Assembly: GCF_029873635.1 (NCBI RefSeq)
Contig: NC_080426.1
Coordinates: 50,482,093-50,546,092, forward strand
DNA length: 64,000 bases
Direction of reading: 5' to 3'
DNA from: Malania oleifera
Taxonomy: Eukaryota; Streptophyta; Magnoliopsida; Santalales; Ximeniaceae
Shown: piece by piece, positions 46,089 through 58,005 of the stretch
Layout: each line of letters begins with the position of its first letter
Position numbering within the stretch: position 1 is the first letter of the stretch
Position numbers and translations under genes: made by a program
Notes under the pieces: generated by a model
What the model was told of the DNA's origin: nothing
The model's database searches: none
The model's input: the letters and a program-made list of their open reading frames with translations, nothing else

Positions 46089-48511
46089 TGTAACGACCCA
46101 AAAATTTCTATCCATTTTTATTTATTTATTTACTCATTATCTGTCATGCTATAAAACATAATCTCTAATACCTTGTAAATAAACATCTATCATCATCATG
46201 GTCCAAAGTAGGTGTCGTGGTAACTTGTGCAATCCCTGTGTTCTACCTATGCAGCGAAAAACATAACATCCACGACATAACCTAAAATATACAATACCAG
46301 AGTTTTACGGACCCACCTGTATACAATACCAAAATATTGTGAGCTCTATTATCCAGCCCAAGACTCACCCCAAAACTACGTCGACTTAGCCGCCTCCTCT
46401 ACCTCTGAGCCGGCCCTGCATGCCTCTCTGGTTTACCTGAAATATTTATAATGTTGGGGTGAAACACCTCTCAGTAAGGAGAAAACATGTTATTACCAGT
46501 GTGTGACATACGAGTCTGTACATAAATTATAATCTTTAATTAAAACTGTAAATATGATATCATGTAAAAAGTATCAGTATAACAATCCACATCTGTGTCA
46601 TTTAAAATACATTATTTTTTGGGTTATTTATTAAATTATAGTTCTATCTATAATAAGCAATCTCTGTTTTTTTTTGTTTTTGTAAATGCTATAAATACAT
46701 ATATATATAACTTTGAAAACTTCCCCTAGATGACTATATGTCATGATTTAACCCTCATGACTGGGTTGTGCAGCCCGTAGGTGGGGCTAGACATTGGTTG
46801 ACCCCCCAATGTCAGCCTAACTGTATGCATCTGTATATGCCTCTAGCACGAAAGACTCCACTCCACCTGGTCCAGACGCCAAGGAGTCCTCTATTCTACC
46901 TGTGGCTCAATTGGCTATACCATACTCTATCCAAGACTTATGGTTGCACTATCTATACTGTATAGTTACGGTACCATACTCTATAAATTGTTCTGTTCTA
47001 TCAGGGTCTGATACTATATAATACTATTTCTATATAAGCTTTAGCTGTTTTACCATGATTCTATATCATCTGTATTAACCATGACGTTGTATATCTCTGT
47101 ACTTCTGTATAATTTGTATTTCTGTATAATTTGTATTTCTGTATTTCATGGTTCTATGCTCTATATATCATGATTTTATAAAACTCTGTATAATCATGGT
47201 ACTGTAAAACTTTGTATAATCATGGTATTGTAAAATTCTGTATAATCATGGTACTATAAAACTTTGTATAATCATGGTACTATAAAACTCTATATAATCA
47301 TGGTTCTATAAAATATTGTATTAACATGGTTCTATAAAATACTGTATTAACATGGTTTTGTAAAATACTATATACTGTAATTCTATATAGCAATGTAAAC
47401 AGTAACTCTGTAAAACTTTGTATAGCTGTAGCTCTGTAAATAAAGCTGTATTTCATAACTCTGTAAAAACTGTATAATCATAAGTCTGTAAATCCATATA
47501 AAACTCTGTAGATATTCCAGTATTTTCTCATGCCACACAATTAAATAAAACACTATAACTATAAACAGTAGTACTATATAATTTCCATGCTTTATTTAGT
47601 TTAAAAACCATACTTTGTAACTCATATTCAAATACTGTGCTATACTGATAAAATCTCTAAATTATGTGGCATAACATATTTCCCCTTACCTGGCTATCCG
47701 GGTTCTATTTATTGTTTCCCTATCTCATGCCTGCGGCGTTCGTAATTTTAATACCTTGAAATTATACATACATATCCTCCAATCAATCAACTGAATTTTC
47801 CAAAATGATAATTATATTCACATTTTCTGCGAACCCATACATTCATGTTTATCTGTAAAATATTAATCTAGAAAAGCATTATTATCCTTACCCTATTTTC
47901 TAGAAAATGCCCGCCGAAACTCTAACCCCTGCTTGCAACATTTACACCATAACCTAGTATTTCATAAATTCCCAATTCCTCTGTTCAACTCTAAAATTAT
48001 ATTTATATTCACATTTTTAGGCCTATATATCCCGTAATTCAGATAATCAACTCATAAATACTAAAATAACACCCTTACCTCAATCTTGGGATGGTGCCCC
48101 AAAATCCCCAAATTGAAATTCCACTCTTCCTATGATGTAGAGAATCCTTTTAAAAATCTTGTGGTGGTTCTTGATCATTGAAATGAGGCTTAATGGAGCT
48201 GGAAACGAAGGTGGAAGCTTGAAGGATCGTAGGGTTTGAGAGAGAAGAAAGAGAGAGAGTTTTAATTTTTATGTTTTTAAATAACTCTCAGCTTCCCTTT
48301 ATACTCTCAACACTGCAACCAAAAATCGTCGATGGTCTCCCATGCCTCTTAGAAAACCGTCACCGGTTTTCAAATAACCGGCCCAGAAATTACCACTTTA
48401 TCTTTACCGTTCCATGGTGAAAACCGAAACCGTCGCCGATTTTCTCCCCACTTTGCCAAAAATCTATTTTTCTCAGTTTCTTTTTATTATTTTTTTTACC
48501 AAGTCTCTACA
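46089..48511 (-). mobile_element. solo Gypsy LTR, 2.4 kb
   Basis: Plus-strand ends are tgtaacgacccaa and ccaagtctctaca, giving TG...CA. It shares the family skeleton of the LTR at 25132 (atgcagcgaaaaacataac, then ggggtgaaacacctctcagtaag). Neither a primer-binding site nor a polypurine tract adjoins it, so it is solo. The flanks taaac and ttaat do not form a clear TSD. The U3 part (48320-48440) repeats accgtcaccgg-type words. Confidence 0.8.
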
Positions 48512-48756
48512 TTAATCACTACATTTTGTTAGTGTGTCCATTTATGCATCTATCATAACATCTATATATGCATTTAATAGCTGCATTTGTTACTGCATCT
48601 ATTAATGCACAAGTATTCATTCTTCACACAACAAATAATGTTTTTTTCATTCATCAAAATACATTTTCAGACAATGATTGTTGTTGTTGTTGTATGTAAC
48701 AAGAACACCTTTGCGCATGCCTCCGCATGATGGTCCTCTTTGTGATGCATCCTATG
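48512..48756. repeat. degenerate minisatellite, right part, then unassigned sequence
   Basis: 48512-48620 continues the atgcatctat/gcatttgt array seen before 46089. 48621-48756 shows a short GTT run (near 48679) and nothing else I can name. Confidence 0.5.
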
Positions 48757-49094
48757 TGTTGACACCCAATTTTTTCTAAGATTGATTTGATTTCTCAATT
48801 AATTTGGAAAAGAAATAAATTTTTAACAATTAATTGTGACTTCTCTACCTTTCTCTAAACCTTTACTAGTGCATTTTTGACTAAGTTGTGGCCTTAAATT
48901 TTATACATATTTGGTGTTCAATTGTCTTTTTCTCATCTAATAGGGGGTTATCCCTAACTTCGATAGGGATTTACTCTTTGGGTTTGAATGAGCTTGTGTT
49001 TGAGCACCCGTATAGACAAAAAAAGGGTTTTCTTATTTCCTAAGGGTATTTTTGGAAGTGTTGTTTAAGGCAATACATTGGCTTCCAAAGGCTC

Positions 49095-49104
49095 TATAAA
49101 AAGG
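49095..49104 (+). promoter_or_regulatory. TATA box of the LTR-like sequence
   Basis: tataaaaagg lies about 340 bp into the putative LTR, just before a CT-rich leader. Confidence 0.5.
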
Positions 49105-49139
49105 AAGCTGAGGTTCCTTTGCACACTCTCTCAAGTCCA

Positions 49140-49350
49140 AACTTCTTCATCATTCCTTTTGTATTCTTGTAGAAGATCCCTTTGAAAGTCCAAACTTGAA
49201 GAAGAAGATTGAAGCTCATTACTTTCATATTCTTATAGAAGACCCCTTTGAAAGGTCCAAGCTTGAAGAAGAAGGTTCAAGCTTATTACTTTCGTATTCT
49301 TATAGAAGACCCCTTTGAAAGGTCCAAGCTTGAAGAAGAAGATTGAAGCT
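49140..49350. repeat. about 65-bp tandem repeats
   Basis: Three successive units carry tattcttatagaagacccc, ctttgaaaggtccaag and cttgaagaagaag. More units appear beyond the inserted LTR at 53800-53920 and 54060-54160. Confidence 0.85.
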
Positions 49351-49509
49351 TATTAACTTTTTATTGATCTTTTTTTATTATTAAAGGTTTTATTGATATT
49401 AAAATATTTTTAAAAAAAAACAGGATATGCTCTCTTTCTTATATACCATGATTACACTCTTAAAGTTTTTGGTATGTTAGTGATGAATTTCATTAAGTGA
49501 GAGAGATCA

Positions 49510-51312
49510 TGTAACGACCCAAAAATCTTTACTATTTTTTTTAAAAATAAACTACAAGTTACAACGTTATGATTCTCTTGTATAATCTGCTATAACATCT
49601 TAGGCCCCAAGTAAGCACTAAGGAAAACTTGATTATATTACACACCTATGTAGCGGAAAAACATAAAACTGTTTATCAATATAAACAATACTAGAATTTA
49701 GTAACTCTTCCCAAACCATACATACATATTTACACATCACCCTAGTATCATCCACTAAAAAATTCAATCTCCTGAATACACTTACCCTACAAACAAGGTA
49801 GTGTAGTCGCCTTCTCTATCTGCGAGCCTATTCTGCTCGCCTAACTAAATTACCTGAAAATATTAAATCATTTGGATGAGACAACGCTCAGTAATAGGAA
49901 ATATGCTATTACTAGTATGTGGCAACTGAGCTTACATAAATATTATACTGATAAATATCTGAAACTAAGTTTAACTAATAAAACAATACATTGTACAACT
50001 CACACCTATATGCTTTAAAATACAACTGTAGTATCATATTTTTCTATTCATTCATTCTTCTAGTAATATAATATATTCGCTGTTGTTTTGTAAAACTGTA
50101 TACATATAGATCATTGTAATAATAATACCCTGAAAAACTGTACGCTATGATTTAACCTCTCATGATAGGGTTATGAGGCCCATAGGAGAGACTTAACTCT
50201 AGTTGGCCTACCAGGTAAGTCAATTGTAACTCTACCAATCCTCAGTCTGGCTAATCTGCAACTTCTACTAGGCATGGTACTAGTATCAACCTCGTCAAAC
50301 AGGCCACCTCAACCCAGTTTTCTACGAAGCCTGCAATCGATCCAGGCACGGTAAATGGAAACCTTCCACACTCTATCTAAGATGTGTGGTTACACTTTGA
50401 TCTATAATAGCAATGATACTGTGCTCTGATAACTGAATATTTACTGAACTGATTCATTAGAGTCTGATACTATATAGTACTCATATACATAATTATCTTG
50501 CTGTTTCATCATGATTCCAAAATAACCAAAACATCGGAAGCTAATATGAAAATACTGTAATATTTGTACTGTATAAATTGTAATATCATAGTGTTATGGA
50601 AAATAACCATAACATCGAAAACTGATATGAAAATACTATATTATCTGAGTTGTATAAACTGTAATATCATAGTGTTATGGTTTTAGTATTTTGGAAATTA
50701 TGGTAATCTGCATATGTTGTAAAATATCTATCTGTATAATCACTGTAATTCATACTCCTGTAAAATCTAATAAAACATATCTTTGCATAATTGTAATGAC
50801 TTGCTATTTAACTGAGTTTTTTTTTATACTATAACATTTATAATGCTTTGATACCACACTAGGTTAAACCCATCCATCAACCTAAGCAGCGAGAAGCTGA
50901 AATCAAATGAACATAACCATATATAATTATATACAATACCAGAGTGCTAAAAGGTTTCTCAAAATATACATATATGACTGCTTCCCAAAAATACCTTTAA
51001 CTGGGTTAGGGCTATACAAAAATACTCACTCTATTGGCAGGGCAGTACTAAAGCCCCCCTATCTGCGAGCCCGATCTGTTTGCCTATCTGGATCACCTGA
51101 AAAATGTTAAAGTGATGAGATGAGCCAATGCTCAGTGATACGAAATATGCTATTGCTAGTGTGTAGCAAATGAGTTATAATAATGTGAAAATCTATTACT
51201 ATATAATCATGTATCACTGAATCTGTAAATACAATACCAGTAATATAAACCATCACCTTTTCTCTGTTGCTTAACATATCTATAATTTAGGTTTCTACTC
51301 AAAATGCTTCTA

Positions 51313-51354
<42 letters not shown>

Positions 51355-53778
51355 TCTTTGTAAATCTGTGTATACATAGTAATAACTGAAAACTTTCCTG
51401 TGGATAACTATGTGTCATGATTTAACCCCCTATGATACGGTTGTACGGCCTGTAGGTGGGATCTATCTTGGCCAACCAACCAGGAATAAATCGCTATACT
51501 CTATCAGTCTGATCAGCCCTCTTCAACCCATATCTGATGGGGAGCTTGTCCACTCGTGGGCTCTATGTGATCGACCTTTATACCACATATTATCTGAATA
51601 GGTGGTTGCACTCTATATTGTATATAGTTATGGTATTGTACTCTATAGTCTGTAATGGTCCAACAATGTCTGATACTATATAATACATCTCTATATAAAC
51701 TGTATCTTTATCAACTGTATTTTTGAAAAGAATTGTAAAACTGTATGTCATGGTACTGTAAACTGTATCTATATTAACTGTATTTTTGGTAATACACTGT
51801 AAATCTGTATAATCATGGTGTTCTGAAAATGCTGTAAAACATATTCATTATCTGTATATTCTGTATAACATACTCTGAAAATACTATAAAACATACTTCT
51901 GTACTATATCTATATTTTCAAGCCACACAGTAATTTAAAACATATTAAATATACTTGATAAACTGTATAATTTATGTTGTGAATAATAATCTGGTAAAAT
52001 ATACATTTCATATTGAAAATCATTCTAAAACTGCCTATCATAGCATATTTCCCTTACCTGTTTCCTGCTAAAATCCCCCTATTATGACGGGTCCTAAAAC
52101 CGCAGGGTTCTCCACTTAACACCCTAAAACCACATTCTCCAGAACATAATATCAATATTTCTACGTCTACTACATTTCCTACAGCTGCTACTAAACCAAA
52201 TTTTGCTTAAAAGACCTTATTCTGAATTTGGGATGAAATCCAACTTCGTCCCATCGACGATTTGCTCCAATAGACTTGGAGAGAACTTCCTTAGGAGCGT
52301 CGTGGTGGCCTTAGATTGTCGATTCGGCGAACGACGGGGCCGAAATCGAAAAGAAATGGAGGTGGTGCAATGGGAGAGAGTGAATTCGGTGGATTTTTCT
52401 GCAAGAAAACCGAGTTAAACACTATTTATACTGCGAGATTTGTCGACGAGCCACGTCACCTCGTTGACGAGTATTGTAGAAAGTTTGTCGATGAACCTAC
52501 ACCCTCGTTGACGAATTGCAGACTTCCAAAAATCCTTTTGTTACTATTTCTATTTTTCTCCCTCTTTATTATTTAATTATCATTATTCTTCAGGTCGTTA
52601 CAATAATAATATAAATCATACCAATCTGAAAACTGTATCATTTCTGTACTGATTTGATAATGTCTCATAAACATATTTCTGTATAGATATTATAAATCAT
52701 AATAATCTGAAAACTGTATAATAAGTACTGATCTGTTAAAATCTCATGCCACATAGCAAAATAAGTAAATACCTCGTATTATGAAAAATTTTATTTTCTA
52801 ATATACTAATAATTTGTAAACTGAGTAGCAATATGGAAAACACATAATTTCTATAAACATCCTGAAGTTCCTAGAATAGCATATTTCCCTTACCTAACTG
52901 ATTGGGAGGCTTGCCTCAAACTCCACTTTCACACCCTCGGCGTATTATCCTCAAAATTCTGAAATAATACATATATACCAATTCCTCAATAAATCACTGA
53001 ATTCCCCAGAAAATCATCACATTCATATTTCATGAATCTGCAAACTTGTAATTTCCTAAATTATTATTTATCTGTAATTTACCTGGGATCTTGATAAGAC
53101 ACCCACTGGGATCCTCAACCCATGCCTGCTGGGTCCCAAAAACACCCTAACCCTGCAAACATAATACCCTAATTTTACTTCACAAAACTCCAGTATATTC
53201 TCATATAATATAAAATCTGAACTCAAATGAGCCCGCTAATACTAAAAATACCTAAATAATCTACTTACCCTGATTTTGGGATGATGCCTAAGTTGTCCTA
53301 ATCAACAATCTATTCCAGCAGACTTGAAGTGAATCTCCCTTGGATCAACGTGGCGGCTTCTGATCTTCGAAATGGGGAGAAATGGGGTGAAAATCATAGA
53401 GAGAAGGAGGGAGGGCTGAATAGGGGAGAGAGAAAACTGAGAGGGTTTGATTTTCTTCGCTCAAATGTGATTTTCAGCTATTTATAGACCTCTGGTCACG
53501 TGGTCTCATCGACGAGTCACGTCACCTCGTCGACGAGTCTAAGAAGGGGGTTCGTTGGTGAACACCTAACCCTTGTCGACGAGTTTCAAGTCCTAAAATT
53601 AGCCCCCTCGGTAAGTTCTTGTCGATGAGACACGTGTCCATTTTGACGAGCCCAAGAAGACAGTTCGTTGACAAACGCTCTGCATTCATCGATAAAACCC
53701 TACTAAGTCCCCTTTGAAATTTTCCTTTTCTTTGTCTTTCTTTATTATTTAATTTCTATAATTATCTGGGTTACTACA
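49510..53778 (-). mobile_element. solo Gypsy LTR interrupted by a second solo LTR
   Basis: Plus-strand ends are tgtaacgacccaa and tctgggttactaca. The flanks are gatca (49505-49509) and gatta (53779-53783), a TSD matching at four of five bases. Net of the LTR at 50792-52602 it is about 2.45 kb, the same size as the LTR at 46089. It carries the family words tagcggaaaaacataaa and cgctcagtaa. The U3 part near 53500-53700 repeats a tcgtcgacgag phrase. Confidence 0.82.
50792..52602 (-). mobile_element. solo Gypsy LTR nested in an LTR, perfect TSD
   Basis: Plus-strand ends are tgtaatgact and caggtcgttaca, with an identical 5-bp TSD, ataat, at 50787-50791 and 52603-52607. The body matches the family skeleton (aagcagcgagaagctg near 50886, tgctcagtga near 51130). 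The U3 part (52430-52520) repeats tcgacgag/tcgttgacgag. An (AT)n run lies at about 51321-51350. It looks whole as an LTR. Confidence 0.88.
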
Positions 53779-54165
53779 GATTACGTTCAAGGTTAGAAGA
53801 CTTCTTCATCATTCCTTTCGTATTTTTGTAGAAAACCCCTTTGAAAGGTCCAAGGTTGACCTTTTGTATTTAGAAGACCCCTTTGAAAGGTCCAAGCTTA
53901 AAGAAGAAGATTGAAGCTTATTAGCTCTTTCTTGATCTTTTTTTTATTATTAAGGTTTTCTTGATATTCAAATATTTTTTAAAAAATAGGATATGTCTCT
54001 CTTTCTTATATTCCATGATTACAATCTTGAAATTTTTGGTATGTTAGTGATGATTCACGTTCAAGGTTAGAAGACTTCTTCATCATTCCTTTCGTATTCT
54101 CTTAGAAAACCCCTTTGAAAGGTCCCATCTTGAAGAAGAAGATTGAAGCTTATTACGTTTTGCAT

Positions 54166-54726
54166 TGTTGTGCAAATTAATACGTAGTGGAAAAATCGTT
54201 CGGATTGTGCAATGTAGCAACCAACAATGAACAATACGAAAACACAATCACACATAGATAATAAGGAAAGCAAATAAACAATGACCCAAAAAATTTATGT
54301 GGTTCGGCAATGTGCCTATGTCCACGGGAGCAAGTGGTTGAATTTCACTATCATCATCAAATTAGGGTTACAACTTTGTTTATACGCTAACCCTACACGT
54401 ACAAAGGGATTCAAAAGTTCCCAAAATACCCCTGTATCAACCCCCAGAGGTTATTCTTCTGAATCCCCAACCTATTGGTCTTCCTAATTCAAAATTCGAA
54501 AATAGTGTTGAACAAAACCATCAACAGTTTCAGCAAATTATCGACGGTTTCCTACTGAAATTGAAACTGTAGACAGTTTTAGACAAAACATCAACAGTTT
54601 CCTCTTGAGGCTAAACCATCAATGTAACTATCGACTGTTTCTTCCTGCAGCCTAACTTCCTTATTTTTCCTCACCATGCTTTCTTTATGCATGTGTTCCA
54701 CTCAATATGAGACACATACTCCAACA
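54166..54726 (-). repeat. 3' LTR of this Copia element
   Basis: Plus-strand ends are tgttgtgcaaatt and catactccaaca, with TGTTG...CAACA inverted ends. It includes the atttatgtggttcggcaatg block common in Copia LTRs. U3 repeats atcgacggtttc and atcaacagtttc between about 54505 and 54640. Confidence 0.82.
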
Positions 54727-56110
54727 AATCTCCACCTTAGTGAATATTCACCCCTTAGGAGAAATATGAAAGCATAACCTAGAGCTCCGCCTGGGACAGT
54801 AGGTTGGGACGCTTCCCATCTAGCAACTGGAGATGTTGATCAAGTCCAAGCAATGTTTGAACTTGTTCGTGGTAACATACTTTATCAACATGTCTACTGC
54901 ATTCTTAGACGTGTGAACTTTGTCAAGCAATAGTTCACTATAAGAAACCAATTCCTTGATCTTGTGAAATCGTACATCTATGTGCTTGGTCCTCGTATGA
55001 TATACTTGATTCTTTGCCAAATAGATGACACTCTAACTATCATAATGCAGTTGAACTCCACCTTACTAAATACTCAGCTCCTTGACCAATCCTGTAAGCC
55101 ACAATGCTTCCTTGGCAGCCTCAACCAATGTCATATACTCCGATTCAGCAATAGATAAAGTAACAAGTGATTGCACCAAGGACCTCCAAAAAATAAGCCC
55201 TCCCACAAGGGTGAACACTTACCCTGTGGTAGACCTCTTGTTATCCAAGTCCCCTACATAGTCTACATCCACATAACCTACCACTGAAGGATAACCCTGT
55301 TGTTTGTTGAACATGATGCCATATTCTGTAGTACTCCTAGACTATTTGAAAATCCATTTGACTGCATCCCAATGTTGTCGACCCAAATTTGAAAAAAACT
55401 TGCTCACCACACTGACAGCTTGTGTCAAATTTGGTTTTGTGCAATCCATAGCATACATCAAGCACAACACTACACTGGAATATGGATCCTTTGACATGTT
55501 ACAAATGTCATCATTTGTCCTTGGGAACTGGGCGGTAGACAACCTAAAATGATTTGCCAATGGTATACTCACCGGTTTTGCATTATCCATGCTAAACCTC
55601 TCCAACACCCTTTCAACATAGCTACTCTGAGATAACCATAATCTCCTTAAAGCTCTGTCCCTGCGAATCTCCATCCCAAGAATCTTCTTGGCCACACCCA
55701 AATCTTTCATTTCAAACTCTTTGCTCAACAAGGTTTTCAAAATGTTGACCTCGGCCAAACTTTTTGCAGCAATCAACATGTCATCCACATAAAGTAACAA
55801 AAAAAATAAGTGAACCATCATCCAAACTCTTCACATACACATAGCAATCATACTCACGTCTCTTGTAGCCAATTCAGATCATGTAGGATTCAAACCGCTT
55901 GTACCACTACCTTGGAGACTTCTTCAGCTTGTAAAGTGATTTTCTCAGTTTATAGACCAAGTGCTCTTGTCTAGGTTGATAAACCCTTTTGGCTATACCA
56001 TGTCAATTAGCTCCTCAAAATCACTATGGAGAAATGCTGTCTTTACGTCCATATGCTCCAAATGCATATTAAAAAGTACCACCAATCCCAATACTGCCCT
56101 AATGGAAGTG
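54166..56110 (-). mobile_element. 3' half of a Ty1/Copia element, cut by an Athila-type element
   Basis: Parts on the minus strand are the 3' LTR (54166-54726), a purine-rich tract before it (aaggtggagat, about 54728-54740), RNase H remnants (about 54820-55150) and RT (55342-56110, with FLLLYVDDMLIAA near 55795 and a TSIRAVLGLVV motif at the right edge). The sequence stops within RT at the LTR of the Gypsy element at 56111, so the rest probably lies beyond that element, outside the window. It is broken several times. Confidence 0.85.
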
Positions 56111-57996
56111 TGTGACTCACTCGAAAAATGAGTAACTCGGAAGCTATCCCAAGTATAGGAGTTCAGTGGTGTAATATTTAGCCCAAAGGTCAGATCGTCT
56201 CCTTAGGAAATGCCATTTAATTCCAAATTTTATGTAATTTCAATTAGAAAATACAAAACAAAAAGGTCACTGAACATAGTTCAGATTCAGGTTTACTGGT
56301 TTGTTGAGATTTCTTTAACGAATTAAAATAAAGTGCAATTTAAATTCTAAATCCTAACACGAACTAATTTTAACAATGAGAAATAGAAATCCTACGTTTA
56401 AAAGCCAGACAAAAATTGAAACACACGTTGAAACTTCGGGGAAAAAAAATTAAATATGATAACTTTAATACATAATTAAAGGATGCAATTCTAAAAAACT
56501 CAATCAATCACAAATTTTTTTAAAAAACCAATTTTTAATGCAATTAATAACTTAAACAAAAATTCAAAACTTCAACAACTAAATAGTAACCGGAAACACG
56601 ATAAAAAATTGGACTTTAATAAAATTAAACTTAAACTAAATCGAACTCAACAAAATTTAAATTTTAAAGAAGACAACTAATCTAAATCTTAAAGAAGGTA
56701 TATATTTTTTTCTTTTTGTATTTTATTCTTTTTTTTTTCTTTCAAGAAACCAAATCGAACCTTAAGCAAATAAAAATTAACTCAAGAAAAAATTAAATCT
56801 AATACTAATATTAATTAAGAGGGAAATAAAATAAATAACTTCAATAACAACACCTAAAACAAGCTTTAAAAATTAAAACATTAAATAAAATTCTACCAAA
56901 GAAAAATAACAATTATTCAAATTTTTTCAGCAAAACAAAAGAATTAAAGAGATAAAGAAGAAATAAAAGGAGAAAGAAAGGGAAAGAGAGAGAGGGAGTA
57001 AGCTGGGCGTGGGGGGAAGTTTATGAGTAGCAGCTACACAACAGGAGCCGTGAGAGCCTTCAGCAACAGCAGGAACCGTGGAGACAACAGCATACAGCAG
57101 TGGAAGAAGCAGCACGTAAGGGAGGAGGGCTCGAGTCTCTCCAATAGAAGCATGACAGTTTAAACACAACAGCTATAGTAGTGGGGGCTTCGTTAGGATG
57201 TTCACGGGCAACAAAGAAGCTTCTCGGCACAGCAGTAGCAGCGGAATGCTCTGGTGGGGAGCCGAGAGAACGAAGTAGCAATAGGGACAGTGGCAAGGTC
57301 GAGAGAAGGGAGAGAAGAGAAGAAGAGGAAAGGGAAAGGAGAGGGACCAAGAAGAAGGGGAGAGGAGAAGGAGAAGAGGAGAGTGAGGCAGCAGAGTTAG
57401 AGAGTGAGATCAGGAGAAGGGAGAAGGGAAAAGAAGGAGAGAATGGAAGAAGAGAAGAGGAGAGGGAGGGAGCTATTGGAAGAGAAAGGAGAGAAAACAA
57501 ATACAAAGGGAGGAGGAGCCCCCAGCCCTACCCAGCGCACCAACAAAAAGGACCCAGCTGCATGGTTGGGTCAAATCAAGGTAATTCAATTTTTTTTTTC
57601 TTTTCTTTCCTTTTTTTGTTTCTTCTTTTTTTCTTCTTTTTATTTCCCAATGAACATGCCTGAGTTTGACTATCTTAGAGTCCGTATCTCTCAATGCTTG
57701 AAACATGAAAGTTGTAAATAATCTTCTCGTCTTTCACAGCATTTTGAATCGTCTCGATCAGAGCTCAGACGAGAAAATTATACACAAATTACGAAGTAGC
57801 ATCGGTTTTAGCTTCCAATAATCGCCATGTGATAAAAAAAATTACCAAAAATTCATAAATTATTCAAAAAAAACCCAAATATTATGAATGAAGCGCAATG
57901 TTAAAATATTGAGCATAATTAGGCATTTAATTAAAAATATAATTTGTAATGCATGAATTAAGACACTTAATTACGCAATTTAAGGGCGTAATCACA
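56111..57996 (-). repeat. 3' LTR of the Athila-type element, 1.9 kb
   Basis: Plus-strand ends are tgtgactcac and cgtaatcaca, so the ends are TGTGA...TCACA inverted. On the minus strand the tract gttgggggg precedes it. About 57180-57530 is almost purely purine on the plus strand, which creates long overlapping ORFs of no meaning. Confidence 0.85.
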
Positions 57997-58005
57997 CCCC
58001 CCAAC
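57997..58005 (-). promoter_or_regulatory. polypurine tract of the Athila-type element
   Basis: On the minus strand gttgggggg lies directly before the LTR start tgtgattacg; it primes plus-strand DNA synthesis in this family. Confidence 0.8.

Larger units (their letters stand above)
48757..54165 (+). mobile_element. probable Gypsy LTR fragment with U5-side repeats, host of nested solo LTRs
   Basis: It starts tgttgacacccaattttttc, a start common in plant Gypsy LTRs, and has a TATA box (ctataaaaagg, about 49094-49104) followed by a leader with acactctctcaag. Downstream comes a repeat of about 65 bp with cccctttgaaaggtccaag and aagaagattgaagctt (49140-49340, 53800-53920, 54060-54160). The solo LTR at 49510-53778 interrupts it. 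The right edge is hidden by the Copia LTR at 54166. Without the inserts it is about 1.1 kb. Confidence 0.5.

Noticed and set aside
46768-46965. Short ORFs at 46768-46965, 50907-51110, 51410-51601 and 52203-52576
   Set aside because: All lie inside solo Gypsy LTRs and have no domain similarity.
49140-49350. Regularly spaced repeats that could suggest a CRISPR array
   Set aside because: The repeats are directly adjoining LTR tandem units without unique spacers, in a plant genome.
57060-57721. Long overlapping ORFs on both strands rich in Glu/Arg/Gly or Leu/Ser
   Set aside because: They arise from the purine-rich tract inside the Athila-type LTR; low complexity, no domain, and both strands open at once.
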